In this document: one piece after another, positions 58,621 to 60,000 of the stretch
How positions within the stretch are numbered: position 1 is the stretch's first letter
Layout of the letters: each line of letters opens with the position of its first letter
NCBI RefSeq assembly: GCF_030272615.1
Contig: NC_081409.1
Coordinates: 881,056,220 to 881,116,219, forward strand
Length of the DNA: 60,000 nucleotides
Source of the DNA: Cryptomeria japonica
Taxonomy: Eukaryota; Streptophyta; Pinopsida; Cupressales; Cupressaceae
Reading direction: 5' to 3'
The notes under the pieces: model-generated
The model's input: the letters and a program-made list of their open reading frames with translations, nothing else
Database searches by the model: none
Told to the model about the DNA's origin: nothing
Program-made: the position numbers and the translations under genes

Positions 58621-58891
58621 AATGTTAGTAGTAATTTAATATTTTATTTATATTAAAAGGTTGTAAATAGTTTTTAACTAGTAATATTTTATTTTTATTC
58701 TTGTTGATTCTCATGCTATTATTAGTACTTGCCGTTAGGCAATACTATTGTAATGAATTTTTTTTTTCTATGTTTAAATGGTTATTAAAAAAAATTAATT
58801 AGATAAATTGTAAACAAGTATTTTTATTTTTTTTAAAACTTTGTTACTTTTCTTAAAGTGCTAATTTCGTGGACACTTCCATTTTTTTATG

Positions 58892-59155
58892 AAGGTTTAT
58901 TGTTGTTTAAGTTTTTTAATTATAAATTTTATTTGATTTTTTAATATACAAATAATAATTTCAACTGTTAAAACAACATCATGGAGAAAGGTACATTGTT
59001 ATGTGAAATTTTTTTATGTTGCCAATAATATTTTATTAAGGTTTATTGTTGTTTAAGTTTTTTAATTATAAATTTTATTCGATTTTTTAATATACAAATA
59101 ATAATTTCAACTGTTAAAACAACAACATTATGGAGAAAGGTACATTGTTATGTGA
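58892..59155. repeat. 146-bp tandem duplication
   Basis: aaggtttattgttgtttaag starts at 58892 and again at 59038. The two copies are nearly identical through ggtacattgttatgtga, differing by single bases and one small indel. Recent, non-coding. Confidence 0.8.
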
Positions 59156-59159
59156 CAAT

Positions 59160-60000
59160 TAGTTTAAGATCTGCACACTTCAATGATTTACCCATAACTA
59201 AGAGTGGCTATAATTTTTTTTTATTTATTAAAAATACCATCCTCTATTTTATAAAGATCCACGGTTCCAATCTTCTACAACTTGCAAATAAAACTATTTC
59301 AAACCCATTTTGGTAAATAATTTTTTAATTATAATTCAATTATTATAATAATATCATCATAAGATTAATATCAATATTTACATTATATTGTTAAATAATA
59401 AATATATTAATAATTATATTTATTTTTAAAATTATTATTAATTGTTATAAATATTAAAATAATATGTTAATTAAATTATAATCTACATTACATATTAATT
59501 ATTATGAAATAAAAAAAAAACTAATTATTTGATTTAGTGAACAATAATTAATTTTTCAACATAAATTTTTTAAAATAATATAATATTTTTTTTATTCTAT
59601 ATTTATGACAATTAAAATTATATAAATTAATTTAATTATAAATTATAAATTTTTAACTCTTTTTCATTATTCTCTATAAATACTAACATGGAAATATTGA
59701 AATAATTGTTCAACTAAAAATCATATTTATATTAAAAAATATTTCTTATTAATATTATGTAATTATAATTGATAATTTCATCTATATATTAGTTTGTTAA
59801 TAATCAATTGAAATTGACATATTTGTTATTTATATAATATAAATTATATGTTAATAAATTTATTATATAATTATATTTATTATTTATTATTTATTATTGA
59901 TATATATTATTAATTATTAAATATTAAATTAATGAATAATTAATTACATTTATTTACTTTATTATTAATGCTAAATTATTATTTTTTAATTTTTAAATAT
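59160..60000. other. Very AT-rich sequence, no feature seen
   Basis: Mostly A and T with short ATTA and TTAAT runs. No gene or defined repeat was recognised. Confidence 0.5.

Larger units (their letters stand above)
56060..58720. repeat. Segmental repeat, copy B
   Basis: Counterpart of 52010-53590, enlarged by an AT-rich block (about 56560-57230) that contains a tRNA-like sequence, and by a segment at about 57760-58100 with a strong hairpin. The E2F-like block (57410-57470) and the ~165-bp repeats (57640-57760 and 58140-58620) are retained in order. Confidence 0.6.

Overview
This window looks like repeat-dominated nuclear DNA of a large-genome seed plant. The grounds are plant-type L1 LINEs, Ty1/copia and gypsy-like LTR retrotransposons with plant-style primer-binding sites, an AT-rich background with GC-rich islands only inside elements, and one DUF247-family gene, a plant-specific family. 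The deep nesting and many old, slowly decaying copies would suit a conifer or another gymnosperm, but that is inference and a large-genome angiosperm is not excluded. I see no bacterial, organellar or CRISPR features, no rRNA, and no gene that is clearly intact and host-functional.

Layout. 1-1534: AT-rich sequence with a dispersed repeat. 1535-7281: a near full-length, mutated L1-type LINE on the minus strand. 7282-20436: two head-to-tail copies of a ~6.55 kb unit. Each holds a decayed minus-strand copia element with one LTR in the middle of the unit, plus a segment derived from LINE ORF1 upstream of gag. 20445-22650: two more plus-strand LINE fragments. 23570-45890: a three-level nest. A poly(A)-tailed retroposon-like sequence was split by a 20.4 kb pol-less LTR element (24422-44825, minus strand, 5-bp target duplication ATATC). 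That element was in turn split by a 12.6 kb insertion (29137-41783, plus strand, 5-bp target duplication GAAGT) with the structure LTR-internal-LTR-internal-LTR.

46240-47743: a DUF247-type pseudogene (minus strand) with two stops and a frameshift. 48063-52000: AT-rich sequence with no recognisable gene. 52010-58720: a direct segmental duplication carrying ~165-bp tandem repeats and E2F-like GGCGGGAAA motifs, with a 5'-truncated LINE (53600-55545) between the copies. 58721-60000: very AT-rich, with a 146-bp tandem duplication.

How the parts relate. Neither of the two large LTR elements in the nest encodes reverse transcriptase or integrase. The inner one has a long Gag plus a protease-like ORF (1149 aa). 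The outer one has a coiled-coil Gag with zinc knuckles and a second long Lys/Glu-rich ORF. Both would depend on enzymes supplied by other elements. The inner element has a ~1.2 kb 5' leader in which a GGACC...GGTCC hairpin module recurs; it is the most unusual structure in the window and a candidate RNA packaging or dimerisation signal. All coordinates and comparisons are by eye; no alignment or database search was run.
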